DNA of 64,000 nt from Sinorhizobium fredii (lineage in GTDB: Bacteria; Pseudomonadota; Alphaproteobacteria; Rhizobiales; Rhizobiaceae), in assembly GCF_002944405.1 (NCBI RefSeq), contig NZ_CP024310.1:1240001-1304000 (forward strand), read 5' to 3'. The notes beneath the pieces are model-generated. The model did no database searches. It was given only the letters and a program-made list of their open reading frames with translations, and was not told the origin of the DNA. Positions within the stretch are counted from its first letter, which is position 1, and the number at the start of each line of letters is the position of its first letter. The translations under genes were made by a program, and so were the position numbers. Of the stretch, positions 51,652 to 61,223 are shown piece after piece.

Positions 51652-53033
51652 CAAACTCCTCCTCTTCTGGCTTCCTTTGCCCGGCGCTCGACTTCGAGCG
51701 TCAAGCCGTCCCGGCCGACGACCATCACGTCCTCGCCGGGGCCTAGCGGATCGCTGCTCACCGCTCGCCAACGCTCCCCATGGGCGATGACGTAACCGTT
51801 GGCGCCTGCCCAGCTATCGACCTTGCCAAAAATACCGATCATCTGCTCGGCTCCGGTGGCGACCTTGTGCCGGCGGGACACGAAGGCGAGGCGGGCGACA
51901 ATGAGGCTGAAGGCGAGGCTCGCGATCGCCACGCCGCCGAGAACCGGCCAAGACACCTGCAGCCCCGGCACGTCGGTATCGAAGAGGATGGCGGCACCGA
52001 GCACGATGGCAACGCCACCGCCGAGCCCGAGCACGCCGAAGGACGGCGCGTGCGCTTCGGCCACCAGCAATGCCACGCCGAGGATGATCAGTCCGATACC
52101 GGCATAGCTGACCGGCAGCACGGCGAGAGCATAGAGACCGAGCAGAAGGCAGATGCCGCCGACCGTGCCGGGCAGCACGGTGCCGGGCGACAGAAACTCG
52201 AAAATCAAGCCGTAGATGCCGACGAGCATCAGCAGCAGCGCGACATTCGGATCGGTGATCACCGAAAGGAGCCGCGTGCGCCAGTCGGGAAGCACGTCTT
52301 CAATTGAGAGCCCAATCGTATCGAGCCGGCTATCGGCCTGGCCGATGCGAACCGTTCGGCCATGGGCCTGCTTCAGCAGGTCCTCGACGGTGGCGGCTGT
52401 GAAATCGACGACCTTCTCCCGGACCGCCGCCGCCGAAGAGAGGCTTGCGGCCTCGCGCACGGCCTTTTCCGCCCAATCGACATTGCGATTGCGTAGCTCG
52501 GCAAGCCCGCGAATATAAGCCACCGCATCGTTGATCAGCTTTGCCTCGCCGGCGCTTGCCGGGCGTTTCGGAGCGTCGGTCTTGCCTTCCTCGGCAGGCT
52601 TGTCCTTGTCGCTTTCCTCGTCGCCGCCGAACAGCCCTCCGCCGATGGCGATCGGTGTCGCGGCGCCGAGATTGGTCCCCGGCGCCATCGCCGCCACGTG
52701 GCTCGCGTAAAGGATATAGGTCCCGGCGCTCGCCGCCCTGGCGCCACTCGGCGCAACGAAGCTGGCGACGGCTACGGGCGAATCGAGGATGGCCCGGATG
52801 ATGGCGCGCATCGAGGTGTCGAGGCCGCCGGGCGTATCCATCTGCAAAACCACCAGTGACACGCCCCGATCCTTCCCACGCTGGAGTCCTCGGATCAAAT
52901 ATTCCGCGGTCGCCGGACTGATCGCGCCGTTGACGTGCAGCACCAATGCGACGCGCTCGGCCGCGGACACCGGTGGGACGGGAGAAGCGAAGGCCGACAA
53001 GATGAACAGAACAAGGGTGAGGATTCGGGACAT
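51651..53033 (-). CDS. NfeD family membrane serine protease
   Basis: 460 residues. A signal sequence ([20 protein letters not shown]) is followed by a ClpP-class protease domain: [32 protein letters not shown] and [20 protein letters not shown], where the Ser of SAG is the nucleophile position. Four or five membrane spans come next ([20 protein letters not shown] and others). A C-terminal OB-fold NfeD domain ends with [18 protein letters not shown]. It is the long NfeD1b form that acts with slipin in membrane quality control. Translationally coupled to the slipin gene. Confidence 0.93.
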   Translation of the reverse strand: MSRILTLVLFILSAFASPVPPVSAAERVALVLHVNGAISPATAEYLIRGLQRGKDRGVSLVVLQMDTPGGLDTSMRAIIRAILDSPVAVASFVAPSGARAASAGTYILYASHVAAMAPGTNLGAATPIAIGGGLFGGDEESDKDKPAEEGKTDAPKRPASAGEAKLINDAVAYIRGLAELRNRNVDWAEKAVREAASLSSAAAVREKVVDFTAATVEDLLKQAHGRTVRIGQADSRLDTIGLSIEDVLPDWRTRLLSVITDPNVALLLMLVGIYGLIFEFLSPGTVLPGTVGGICLLLGLYALAVLPVSYAGIGLIILGVALLVAEAHAPSFGVLGLGGGVAIVLGAAILFDTDVPGLQVSWPVLGGVAIASLAFSLIVARLAFVSRRHKVATGAEQMIGIFGKVDSWAGANGYVIAHGERWRAVSSDPLGPGEDVMVVGRDGLTLEVERRAKEARRGGV

Positions 53034-53336
53034 CCGCCGTCAAGCCTCTGGTCGCGCTACGGGCCGAGCGGGAGTATGGATCGGACGCTATCCTACCCGC
53101 TCTCTACCTTTCGTCGAAATTCATGGTTTCTAATATAGGTTAGAACGGCAAAAAGCGTAAGGGATCTAGTCTCGATGCTCTGCCGCGAAAGTTGTATCGA
53201 GATGAAGCCGCATAGATTTTTGCACCTGCCGGGAAACGCATGAGAAGAGGCGGCGACGAGGCAGTCAAGGTCTGTGATTGACTCCGTCCGTTTGATGATG
53301 GTATTACGTGAGTAATCGTTAACCCAAGGAACCACC
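53034..53336. other. Intergenic region between NfeD and a LacI regulator
   Basis: 303 bases. It should carry the divergent promoters of the NfeD-slipin operon and the LacI gene. A 97-codon frame on the minus strand overlaps the LacI start and lacks support. The operator-like site near 53312 is listed separately. Confidence 0.4.
53312..53323 (+). promoter_or_regulatory. GTAATCGTTAAC, candidate LacI-family operator (site A)
   Basis: The 12-mer lies 13 bases before the GTG of the LacI gene and closely matches GTAATCGTTTAC at 54389-54400. An adjacent dyad ATTAC-GTGA-GTAAT (53303-53316) overlaps it. Both fit autoregulation by the gene at 53337. Confidence 0.45.
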
Positions 53337-54341
53337 GTGACGATTTCGTTGAGCGACATAGCCGAGCGTGCAGGCGTTTCCGTCAAGACCGTATCGGGTG
53401 CTCTTCATGGTGGCTCGGCCCGGATGTCGGAAGAGACGCGGCAGCGGATCAAGGAGATCGCCGAGGAACTCGGCTATGTCACCAATCTCGCCGCACGCAG
53501 CATGCGGCAGGGCTGGATGCCGCTGATCGGCGTCGTCGCCGACGAGTTGATCACCTCGCCTTTCGCGACCGAAATCATCCGCGGGCTCGACGGTGCGGCT
53601 CGGGCCTCAGAGATGGCCGTCTTCGCGATGACGCTCAGCGGTAGTCGCGACGTTGCTTCGGTGGTGGAGGAAGTCCGCCGCTTCCGCCCGCGGGCGATCG
53701 CCTATGCCGCGATGTACCACAAGACCGTCACGCTGCCGGAGGAGTTTGCCGGCACCGTCGGGGTGATGATCAACTGTCGTGAGGCGAGCGACCGCGTCAC
53801 GTCTCTCGTGCCGGACGAGGTCGGCGCGGCGCATGAGATCACCAGCTACCTGATCGACGCAGGGCGGCGCAACATCGCCTTCATCAACCTGCCGGGCCTG
53901 CTCGCCGGCGACCTGCGCGAGATCGGCTTTCGCCAGGCGATGACGGAGGCCGGTCTCGATGGCGCCGGCGCAAGGCTGTTGCCGGCGGTGCGGCGCGCCA
54001 CCTACAGCGACCGGGCGCCGAGCCTCGTCCACTCCCACGTCACCGAACTGATGCGCGGGCCAGACCGCCCGGATGCAATCCTCTGCGGCAACGACCGGGT
54101 TGCGATGGAGGTCTATGCCGCCCTGCGCCGGGTCCGCGCCGAGATCCCGGACGACGTCGCCGTCGCCAGCTTCGACAACCAGGTCGATATCGCCTCGCGC
54201 CTCGATCCGCCTTTGACGACCATGGCCCTGCCCCATCGCACGATGGGCCGCATGGCAGCCAACATTCTGCTGACCAATGATGCGGTGCCGGGAGAAGTGC
54301 GAAAGTTGCCGTTCCAATTGGTGGAGCGGCTATCCGTATGA
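53337..54341 (+). CDS. LacI-family transcriptional regulator of the oligosaccharide operon
   Basis: 334 residues from a GTG at 53337 (AAGGA upstream). The LacI helix-turn-helix is ISLSDIAERAGVSVKTVSGA with a hinge LGYVTNLAARSMRQG. The sensor domain starts LIGVVADELITSPFATEIIR and contains AILCGNDRVAMEVYAALR. It precedes, in the same direction, a CUT1 ABC transporter with a GH32 enzyme, so it probably represses that operon in the absence of fructo-oligosaccharide or sucrose-like sugars. Confidence 0.92.
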   Translation: MTISLSDIAERAGVSVKTVSGALHGGSARMSEETRQRIKEIAEELGYVTNLAARSMRQGWMPLIGVVADELITSPFATEIIRGLDGAARASEMAVFAMTLSGSRDVASVVEEVRRFRPRAIAYAAMYHKTVTLPEEFAGTVGVMINCREASDRVTSLVPDEVGAAHEITSYLIDAGRRNIAFINLPGLLAGDLREIGFRQAMTEAGLDGAGARLLPAVRRATYSDRAPSLVHSHVTELMRGPDRPDAILCGNDRVAMEVYAALRRVRAEIPDDVAVASFDNQVDIASRLDPPLTTMALPHRTMGRMAANILLTNDAVPGEVRKLPFQLVERLSV

Positions 54342-54381
54342 ATTTACTTGCAGCGTAAAAACCCGTTGAGGAGGAGTGACT

Positions 54382-55677
54382 ATGATGGGTAATCGTTTAC
54401 TTTCACTATTGGAGGCATCGGCGGCCCTGGGTCTGCTGATGGGCCAGGCCGAAGCCAATACCGTCATCCAGGTGATGCACCAGGGCGATCCCGGCTGGGT
54501 CTCGACCTATGGCGACGTCGCCAAGCGTTTCGAGGCGGCCAATCCGGACGTCGACATCGAGCTGATCTATGCGCCGCACGACGCCTATAACGAGAAGTTC
54601 AGCGCCGCCGTCATGTCCAAGCAGTTGCCGGACGTCATGGAACTCGACGCTCCCTTCCTCGCCAACTACGTCTGGTCCGGCTACCTGCAGCCGATAAAAC
54701 CTCTGATCGAGCAGGATATCCTCGACGACATGACCGAGTCCAACGTCGCGCAGGGCACCTATCCGATCGACAAGGAGCTTTACGCCGTAGGCCTCACCGA
54801 CTCCTCCGTCGTCCTCTATGGCAACAGAAAATACCTTGAGGCGATCGGCGCCCGCATTCCGAAGGGCGTGGATGACGCCTGGACGCGGGAGGAATTCGAA
54901 GGCTATCTCGACAAGCTCTCGAAAGTCGAGGGCGTCAAATGGCCGATCGACACGTTCCGAGGCTATGGCATCAAGACCGAATGGATCACCTATGCCTATG
55001 GTCCGATCCTGCAATCCGCCGGCTGCGACCTGATCGACCGCAAGAGCTGGAAAGCGGTCGGAACGCTCGACAGCGATCCGTGCGTCGATGCGCTGACGAT
55101 GATGCAGAGATGGGTGAATAAGGGCTGGGTCGTGCCGCAATCCTCCGGCACCAACCAGTTCTTCGCCGAGGGGCATCCGGCCGCGCTGGCGTTCGGCGGC
55201 CACTGGATCTATGCGGAAGCCGCCGCCTCGATGAAGGACGACATCGTCGTCATGCCGCTGCCGAAGTTCGGGCCGAAAGGCGCGAGCCCGAACGGCACCT
55301 GGATCTGGGGCATCACCACCGCCTCCGAGCATCCCGATATTGCCGGCAAGTTCGTGAGCTTCATGCTGAAGGACAAGCAATATCGCGACTATGCCAGGGA
55401 GGATTCCGCCTATCCGGGGCTGAAGAGCTTTGCCGCCGATTCTCCCTTGTATAGCACCGGCGGCCCGATGGCCGTCGCCTTCGAGCAGGCATCGAAGACC
55501 GCGATCGCACGGCCGCCGCATCCGGCCTATCCGGCGATCACCTCGGCCTTCATGGGAGCCGTCGACGAGATCTTCAACGGCGGCGACGTCAAGGCCGCGC
55601 TCAGCGCAGCGGCAGAGAAGATCGACGAGGACATCGAAGAGAACGACGGCTACCCGCCCTTCGACGAACAGCAGTAA
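54382..55677 (+). CDS. Oligosaccharide-binding protein of ABC transporter (MalE-like)
   Basis: 431 residues from the ATG at 54382, following GAGGAGGAG. A signal peptide is plausible (LLSLLEASAALGLLMGQAEA) though its basic start is weak. The mature part is an SBP_bac_1 protein: VIQVMHQGDPGWVSTYGDVA, FSAAVMSKQLPDVMELDAPF, GKFVSFMLKDKQYRDYARED. It should bind fructo-oligosaccharides or related sugars in the periplasm, given the GH32 gene downstream. A hairpin (55685-55717) follows the stop. Confidence 0.88.
   Translation: MMGNRLLSLLEASAALGLLMGQAEANTVIQVMHQGDPGWVSTYGDVAKRFEAANPDVDIELIYAPHDAYNEKFSAAVMSKQLPDVMELDAPFLANYVWSGYLQPIKPLIEQDILDDMTESNVAQGTYPIDKELYAVGLTDSSVVLYGNRKYLEAIGARIPKGVDDAWTREEFEGYLDKLSKVEGVKWPIDTFRGYGIKTEWITYAYGPILQSAGCDLIDRKSWKAVGTLDSDPCVDALTMMQRWVNKGWVVPQSSGTNQFFAEGHPAALAFGGHWIYAEAAASMKDDIVVMPLPKFGPKGASPNGTWIWGITTASEHPDIAGKFVSFMLKDKQYRDYAREDSAYPGLKSFAADSPLYSTGGPMAVAFEQASKTAIARPPHPAYPAITSAFMGAVDEIFNGGDVKAALSAAAEKIDEDIEENDGYPPFDEQQ
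54389..54400 (+). promoter_or_regulatory. GTAATCGTTTAC, candidate LacI-family operator (site B)
   Basis: Perfect GTAA/TTAC arms around TCGT, sitting inside codons 3-7 of the binding-protein gene and matching site A. A repressor here would block elongation or start at the operon. It may also be chance, as it is coding. Confidence 0.35.
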
Positions 55678-55684
55678 CGCTGAC

Positions 55685-55717
55685 GGGCGACCGCGCGCCC
55701 AATTCGCGAGGTCGCCC
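55685..55717 (+). terminator. Hairpin after the binding-protein gene
   Basis: Arms GGGCGACC and GGTCGCCC with a 17-base spacer that can itself pair (CGCG/CGCG). It begins seven bases after the stop. Likely favours binding-protein mRNA over the permease genes. Confidence 0.55.
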
Positions 55718-55766
55718 AATCGGTCGCAGAGGCGATCGACTCACGCGATTGAATGAGGAGGAGATC

Positions 55767-56723
55767 ATGACCTTGCAGCAACCGGCGCTGACCGCGACGG
55801 CAGCCCTGGCGCGCCCTGCCCAACGCAAAGACAAGGGACGCAGGGATCGGGGCCGCCTGTTCCAGGAAATCGGCATGCTTGCGCCGGCGGTGGTGCTCTT
55901 GGCCATCTTCCTGATCGTGCCGTTCCTCCTGTCGTTCTGGACGGCGATGACCAACCAGCCGCTGGTGCCGCGTCCGACACCTGTCCGCTTCATCGGCCTC
56001 ACCAACTTCCTGAGGATCTTGAAGGACGACCTGTTCTGGACCTCGCTCTGGAACGTCTCGCGCTTCACCTTCTGGATTCTGCCGGTGCAATGCGGGCTCG
56101 CCTTCGCGACCGCCCTGCTGCTGCATCAGAAGCTGCCCTTCCGCAACTTCTTCCGCGGGCTGTTCTTCCTGCCCGCCATCACCTCGATGGTCGTTGTCTG
56201 CGTCATCTGGGGAACACTGTTCCAATACCCGACCGGGCCGCTCAACCAGGTGATCGGGTTCCTCTCCGGTGGCAGTATCCAGCCGATCGACTGGCTCGGC
56301 GACCCCAACTGGGCGATGTTCTCGATCGTGCTGCTCTCGGCCTGGCAGGCCTACGGCTTCCAGATGATCGTCTATCTTGCCGGCCTGCAGGGCATACCGG
56401 ACGAGCTCTATGATGCCGCCCGCATCGACGGCGCCAATGCCTTCCAGCGCTTCTGGCACGTGACCATGCCGGGTCTGAGACCGACGCATGTCTTCGTGCT
56501 GGTGATCACCACCATCCAGGCCTTCAAGCTCTATACTCAGGTCGCGGTCCTGACCCAGGGCGGACCGAAAAGCAGCACCGAAACCGTGGTGCATTACATG
56601 GTGCGAACCGGCTTCGAGGAGCAGAAGCTCGGGCTTGCCTCGGCCGTGTCGGTCATTCTGTTCCTCATCGTTCTCGTTATCGCGCTGCTGCAGCGCCAGC
56701 TTCTGAGGCGTTTCGATGTCTGA
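55767..56723 (+). CDS. Oligosaccharide ABC transporter permease (MalF-like)
   Basis: 318 residues from the ATG at 55767 (GAGGAGGAG upstream). A BPD_transp_1 protein with about six spans: MLAPAVVLLAIFLIVPFLLS, FWILPVQCGLAFATALLLHQ, and the EAA loop YDAARIDGANAFQRFWHVTM that contacts the ATPase. It forms the channel with the permease that follows, overlapping it by eight bases. Confidence 0.91.
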   Translation: MTLQQPALTATAALARPAQRKDKGRRDRGRLFQEIGMLAPAVVLLAIFLIVPFLLSFWTAMTNQPLVPRPTPVRFIGLTNFLRILKDDLFWTSLWNVSRFTFWILPVQCGLAFATALLLHQKLPFRNFFRGLFFLPAITSMVVVCVIWGTLFQYPTGPLNQVIGFLSGGSIQPIDWLGDPNWAMFSIVLLSAWQAYGFQMIVYLAGLQGIPDELYDAARIDGANAFQRFWHVTMPGLRPTHVFVLVITTIQAFKLYTQVAVLTQGGPKSSTETVVHYMVRTGFEEQKLGLASAVSVILFLIVLVIALLQRQLLRRFDV

Positions 56724-57609
56724 TCTCGTCCTTTCCACAACACCGTTGGAGGTAGAGCGTGAGCGCTCCGCTGTCGGTACGCTGCGCCTCGTGCAGACCG
56801 CCTGCATCCTCGTCATCGCGCTCGTCATCATCTCGCCGCTGTTCATGCTGCTGGTGGCGAGCCTCAAGGATGATCGCTTCCAGATCCTCGCCGATATGGG
56901 CAGTTTCCGTGCCTTCTGGGTGTCGAACCCGACGCTGTCGAACTTCGCGGAGGTCGGCAACCTCTCGGGCGAGCTCGCCTACGGCCGCTACCTCCTGAAT
57001 TCGCTGATCATTCTCGCATGCACCGTAGGCGCGGGCCTGATCGTCAATTCCATGGCTGGCTTCGTGCTTGCCTGGGGATCGCTGCGCGGGCGGGCCTTGA
57101 TGCTGTCGGTCGTCATCGCCCTCTATGTCATCCCGCAGGAAAGCATCATCATGCCGCTCGTCATCATGGTGTCGCGCGCCGGCATGACCGACACCTTCAC
57201 GGTGCAGATCGTGCCCTGGGTCGCCAGTCCGCTCTACATTTTCCTGTTCTACCAGTTCTTCGCCCAGCTTCCGAAGGAGCTCTTCGAGGCCGCTGAGATG
57301 GACGGTGCTTCCGTCTTCCGCATCTATCGCTCGATCTTCCTGCCGCTGAGCCTGCCGGCGCTCGCCACCGTCTCGATCCTCATGGGGATCGAGGCCTGGA
57401 ACCAGTATCTCTGGCCGATCCTGGTAACGCAGACCGACTACGCGCGGCCGATCGCCGTCGCCATCGCCACCTTCTTCGGCCAGGACAGCATCTACTGGGA
57501 TCGTGCCATGGCAGCCTCGGTCCTGATGATGATCCCGATCCTCGCCCTCTATCTCGCCTTCCAGCGCTGGTTCGTAAGTTCCTTCGTTGGCTCCGCCGTG
57601 AAAGGTTGA
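56716..57609 (+). CDS. Oligosaccharide ABC transporter permease (MalG-like)
   Basis: 297 residues. The first span is TACILVIALVIISPLFMLLV. The domain continues with SLIILACTVGAGLIVNSMAG and an EAA loop FEAAEMDGASVFRIYRSIFL. It is typical of CUT1 inner-membrane subunits. It overlaps the upstream permease by eight bases and ends three bases before the GH32 start. Confidence 0.91.
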   Translation: MSDLVLSTTPLEVERERSAVGTLRLVQTACILVIALVIISPLFMLLVASLKDDRFQILADMGSFRAFWVSNPTLSNFAEVGNLSGELAYGRYLLNSLIILACTVGAGLIVNSMAGFVLAWGSLRGRALMLSVVIALYVIPQESIIMPLVIMVSRAGMTDTFTVQIVPWVASPLYIFLFYQFFAQLPKELFEAAEMDGASVFRIYRSIFLPLSLPALATVSILMGIEAWNQYLWPILVTQTDYARPIAVAIATFFGQDSIYWDRAMAASVLMMIPILALYLAFQRWFVSSFVGSAVKG

Positions 57610-57612
57610 TCA

Positions 57613-59337
57613 ATGACAAGCCATGCAAACCCTTCCTCGCTTCTCGACGGCAGCCTCAAGACGCTGAGCGCCGTCCTTCCCGCCGGCACGACAATCCATG
57701 CCTGGCTGAAGGCCGTCGATGCGGGAACGCCGGCTGAGCTTAGAGCCGACCAGGAAGGACGCGACGCCGGTCGTCTGATGGCTCGCAACAGCGAGGAATT
57801 CGAGTTCCAATCGCTGGTGATCGAGAGCGGCGGCGAAACGACATTGACCTATGACGCGACGACGACCACCCTGTCCGTCGTCTATGCCTTTTCGGAAAAG
57901 GAGGTGCTCGAAACCGGCATCCGCATCCTCTTCACCGGCAAGGCCAATGCGGCACCCGCCGTTCCCGGCAGCTACCATTTCCGCCCGCCCTTCGGCTGGA
58001 TGAATGATCCGAACGGCTTCGGCCGCTTCGGCGACAAGGTCCATCTCTTCTACCAGCACTATCCGCACAGCCTGCGCTGGAACACGATGCACTGGGGCCA
58101 TGCGATCTCCGACGACTATCTCCGCTGGAGGCATCTCCCGGTATTCCTGCTGCCCGCGGCGGAGCTTTCCGCAAGCGCCGACGGCCGCGGCGGCGCTTTC
58201 TCCGGCTCGGCAATCCCGCTCGCCGGAGAAGAGGAGGAGGGCATCCGAGTATTCTTCACCGAACAGGTCAAGGACCGCGCGCCGGAAGAGCAGATCCAGT
58301 TGACAGCTGTCACCCGCGACCAGATTGCCGCCGGACCCGCCGAGGTCCTTCTTCCCGAGCGTCCGGCAGGCCTCGATCTGACACTCGATTTCCGCGATCC
58401 CTATGTGATCAAGGGTCCGGACGACCGCTGGAAGATGCTCATCGGCAGCCGTGACCACGCCGGCGGTGTCATCCTGCTCTACGAGACCGTCGATCCAGCG
58501 GCGGCTGGCGGCTGGACCTTCGTTGGCATCCTGCACCGCGAGGACCGTTTTGGCATGACGGCGGCCGAATGCCCGTGCATCGTTCCGGTCGACGGGCCGG
58601 CTGACGATCCGCAGACCCGCTGGGCGCTGATTTTTGGCCTCTTGACAAGCCGCGACCCGGCGACCGGCCGCCGCAACATCACGATCGCGACCGTCGGTCG
58701 CTTCGACGGCCGGAGCTTCACCAGGGAATTCGAGCAGGAACTCGACTTCGGCACCGACGCCTATGCCTTTCAGGCATTTGTCGACCAGTCTGGGCCAGTC
58801 GGCATCGCGTGGCTGGCGAATTGGACGGAGATTTCGAAGAAGGCCGATTTTCCGACCGCCATGACGCTGCCACGCCGCGTGCTGATCACAGACGGCGCTC
58901 TGTCGACACCGCCTGTCGACGCCGTCGACAGCCTGCGAAAACACCTGATCGACGAGGCCCGGCTATGGTCCGGCGAAACGGTCACGCTCGGCAACGGCGC
59001 CGTCGAGATCGTCATCGACCTTGCGGCCCCAGGCGCGGCCTTCGATCTCGAATTCGACCATCCTGAAGTCGAACTCGGCCTAAGGCTCGACCAAAAGGGC
59101 CTGAGCATCCTCTATGACGTTCCGGACGGCAAATGGCTGCCGCGCTACATTGCGACCGGCGCGCGTCCCTCGACACTTCGGATCTTCCTGGACAAGGGAT
59201 CGATCGAGGTCTTTGCCGACAACGGCCGCTGGACCGGGACGAAGCGCCTGTCTGGCTTCGCGGGCGTCCGCTCGGCACGCCTCGCCGCACCGGACGGCAA
59301 TGTCACTGCCGCACTGATCTGGCAGCTTGAGCTCTGA
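57613..59337 (+). CDS. Glycoside hydrolase family 32 (fructan/sucrose hydrolase), cytoplasmic
   Basis: 574 residues with no signal peptide. GH32 hallmarks: WMNDPNGF (nucleophile Asp, about residue 130), FRDPYVI (transition-state Asp) and MTAAECPCI (acid/base Glu). The C-terminal beta-sandwich includes LRIFLDKGSIEVFADNGRW. An unusual N-terminal extension of about 115 residues precedes the catalytic domain. It should hydrolyse imported fructo-oligosaccharides, inulin fragments, levan oligomers or sucrose in the cytoplasm. The gene sits inside the ABC transporter operon. Confidence 0.93.
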   Translation: MTSHANPSSLLDGSLKTLSAVLPAGTTIHAWLKAVDAGTPAELRADQEGRDAGRLMARNSEEFEFQSLVIESGGETTLTYDATTTTLSVVYAFSEKEVLETGIRILFTGKANAAPAVPGSYHFRPPFGWMNDPNGFGRFGDKVHLFYQHYPHSLRWNTMHWGHAISDDYLRWRHLPVFLLPAAELSASADGRGGAFSGSAIPLAGEEEEGIRVFFTEQVKDRAPEEQIQLTAVTRDQIAAGPAEVLLPERPAGLDLTLDFRDPYVIKGPDDRWKMLIGSRDHAGGVILLYETVDPAAAGGWTFVGILHREDRFGMTAAECPCIVPVDGPADDPQTRWALIFGLLTSRDPATGRRNITIATVGRFDGRSFTREFEQELDFGTDAYAFQAFVDQSGPVGIAWLANWTEISKKADFPTAMTLPRRVLITDGALSTPPVDAVDSLRKHLIDEARLWSGETVTLGNGAVEIVIDLAAPGAAFDLEFDHPEVELGLRLDQKGLSILYDVPDGKWLPRYIATGARPSTLRIFLDKGSIEVFADNGRWTGTKRLSGFAGVRSARLAAPDGNVTAALIWQLEL

Positions 59338-59362
59338 AAGAACAGGAAGGGAGGAATCAACG

Positions 59363-60409
59363 ATGGCATCCGTCACGATCGAACAGGTTCGCAAGCAATA
59401 CGGCGCCGTGCCGGTAATCCACGGCGTCTCCATGGACATCGAGGATGGCGAGTTCGTCACCCTCGTCGGCCCCTCCGGCTGCGGCAAGTCGACCCTTCTG
59501 CGCATGCTCGCCGGGCTGGAGGACATCAGCGGGGGCGAAATTCGCATCGGCGGGCGGGTCGTCAATGACGTCGCGCCGAAGGAGCGGGATATCGCCATGG
59601 TGTTCCAAAGCTACGCGCTCTATCCGCACATGACGGTCGCGGAGAACATGGGCTTCGCGTTGAAGCTCAAGGGTGAAGGCAAGGCGGCGATCGAAAAGCG
59701 CGTGCGCGAAGCGGCCGACATCCTGGCGCTCGGGCCGTTGCTCGACCGTCTGCCGAAACAGCTTTCCGGCGGCCAGCGCCAGCGCGTCGCCATGGGACGG
59801 GCGATCGTCCGCCACCCGCGGGTCTTCCTGTTCGACGAACCGCTGTCGAATCTCGACGCCAAGCTGCGCGTCACCATGCGCGCCGAAATCAAGGACCTGC
59901 ACCAGCGCCTGAAGACGACGACCGTCTACGTCACCCACGACCAGATCGAAGCGATGACCATGGCGGACCGGATCGTCGTCATGCGCGGCGGCAATGTCGA
60001 GCAGATCGGCAAACCGCTCGAGCTTTACGACCGTCCGGCCAACACCTTCGTCGCGGCCTTCATCGGCTCGCCGGCAATGAACCTCTTTGAGGGCTCGGTC
60101 GCGAATGGAGAGTTCGTCACGCGCAACGGCGCTTCGCTGCCGATGCCGGCTCGCTATCAGGGCGCAGCGGCGGCCATCTACGGCATCCGGCCGGAACATC
60201 TCGCCCTCGCCGAGAACGGCGTGCCGGCGACGGTGGTCGTCGTGGAGCCTACCGGCTCCGAAACGCATGTGCTCGTCAAGCTCGGCTCTGCGGAAGCCAA
60301 CCTGGTCCTCAGGGACCGGATCGATCTTGAGCCCGGCCAACAAGTGCATGTCGCCCCGGACCTCGCCAAGCTGCATCTGTTTTCCGCGCAGGGAACGCGC
60401 GTCAACTGA
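59363..60409 (+). CDS. ABC transporter ATP-binding protein (MalK/MsmK type)
   Basis: 348 residues from the ATG at 59363. Walker A GPSGCGKST, signature [19 protein letters not shown], Walker B FLFDEPLSNLDAKLRVTM, and a C-terminal TOBE region with AIYGIRPEHLALAENGVPAT. It powers the oligosaccharide transporter encoded upstream. It follows the GH32 gene by 25 bases and closes the operon. A bidirectional hairpin follows at 60433-60453. Confidence 0.92.
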   Translation: MASVTIEQVRKQYGAVPVIHGVSMDIEDGEFVTLVGPSGCGKSTLLRMLAGLEDISGGEIRIGGRVVNDVAPKERDIAMVFQSYALYPHMTVAENMGFALKLKGEGKAAIEKRVREAADILALGPLLDRLPKQLSGGQRQRVAMGRAIVRHPRVFLFDEPLSNLDAKLRVTMRAEIKDLHQRLKTTTVYVTHDQIEAMTMADRIVVMRGGNVEQIGKPLELYDRPANTFVAAFIGSPAMNLFEGSVANGEFVTRNGASLPMPARYQGAAAAIYGIRPEHLALAENGVPATVVVVEPTGSETHVLVKLGSAEANLVLRDRIDLEPGQQVHVAPDLAKLHLFSAQGTRVN

Positions 60410-60432
60410 GGCATCCGCCTCGACATCCATGA

Positions 60433-60453
60433 GTCGCGCCGTGTCGGCGCGAC
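60433..60453. terminator. Bidirectional terminator between convergent operons
   Basis: Perfect 9-bp inverted repeat GTCGCGCCG-TGT-CGGCGCGAC in the 52-base gap between two convergent genes. It lacks a T-run, so it may act with Rho. Confidence 0.65.
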
Positions 60454-60461
60454 CACACCAT

Positions 60462-61223
60462 TCAACGGAGGGGAATGGAATCGTCGACGATGATCACGGG
60501 GCGTCCCTGCGAACAGGATTCGACCCGGGCTTCGACTCGGTAGACGGATTTCAGCATCTCGGCGGTGATCACCTGGTGCGTCGGCCCGCTCGCCGCCACC
60601 GAGCCGCCGCTGATCACAATCGTGTCGTCGCAATAGCGAAGCGCGTGGTTCAGATCGTGCAGCGCAATCAACACCGCCATGCCCGACTGCTCGGCGAGCC
60701 GCTTCATGAAGCCGAGCACTTCGATCTGGCGGAAGAGGTCGAGCGCCGAAGTCGGCTCGTCCATAAGCAGAACCTCCGGCTTGCGCACCAGCGCCTGGGC
60801 GATCGAGACGAGCTGCCGCTGGCCACCGGAGAGTTCGCCGAGACCGCGAAACGCGAGGTCGTCGATCCTGAGTGCCGCAAGCACCCGATCGATTTCAGCG
60901 AGCTCGCCGTCCTTCACCTTCCAGCCCGAGCCCTGCTTGGCCGAAAGCAGGACGGATTCGTACACCGTCAGCACCGCATTGGCCCCGGTGTCCTGCGGCA
61001 TGTAACAGATTGTCTCCGGCCCTTTTTCCGTGTCGGTGAGGTGGACGAGACCGGGACCGGCGGCGAGCCCTGCAATGCGCTTGAAGAGCGTCGACTTGCC
61101 GGCGGCGTTCGGACCGATGACCGCGGTCAGGCCCCCGCCTCTGAGCGTGCCGGTGTCGATGCCGGACAGCACGGTGCGCCGACCATAGGTGGCGCCGACC
61201 GCGTCTAACCTCAAGGCTACCAT
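60462..61223 (-). CDS. Iron/siderophore ABC transporter ATP-binding protein (FepC type)
   Basis: 253 residues from the ATG at 61223. Walker A GPNAAGKSTLF, signature LSGGQRQLVSIAQALVRKP and Walker B LLMDEPTSALDLFRQIEV. The FepC/FhuC class is recognisable from ALHDLNHALRYCDDTIVISG. It powers import through the FecCD-type permease encoded upstream, overlapping it by seven bases. The larger open frame in this region (to 62510) is an artefact of reading through the permease gene in another frame. Confidence 0.9.
   Translation of the reverse strand: MVALRLDAVGATYGRRTVLSGIDTGTLRGGGLTAVIGPNAAGKSTLFKRIAGLAAGPGLVHLTDTEKGPETICYMPQDTGANAVLTVYESVLLSAKQGSGWKVKDGELAEIDRVLAALRIDDLAFRGLGELSGGQRQLVSIAQALVRKPEVLLMDEPTSALDLFRQIEVLGFMKRLAEQSGMAVLIALHDLNHALRYCDDTIVISGGSVAASGPTHQVITAEMLKSVYRVEARVESCSQGRPVIIVDDSIPLR

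Noticed and set aside
53093..53386. 97-codon minus-strand frame upstream of the LacI gene
   Set aside because: It overlaps the LacI start codons, has no ribosome site and no recognisable features.
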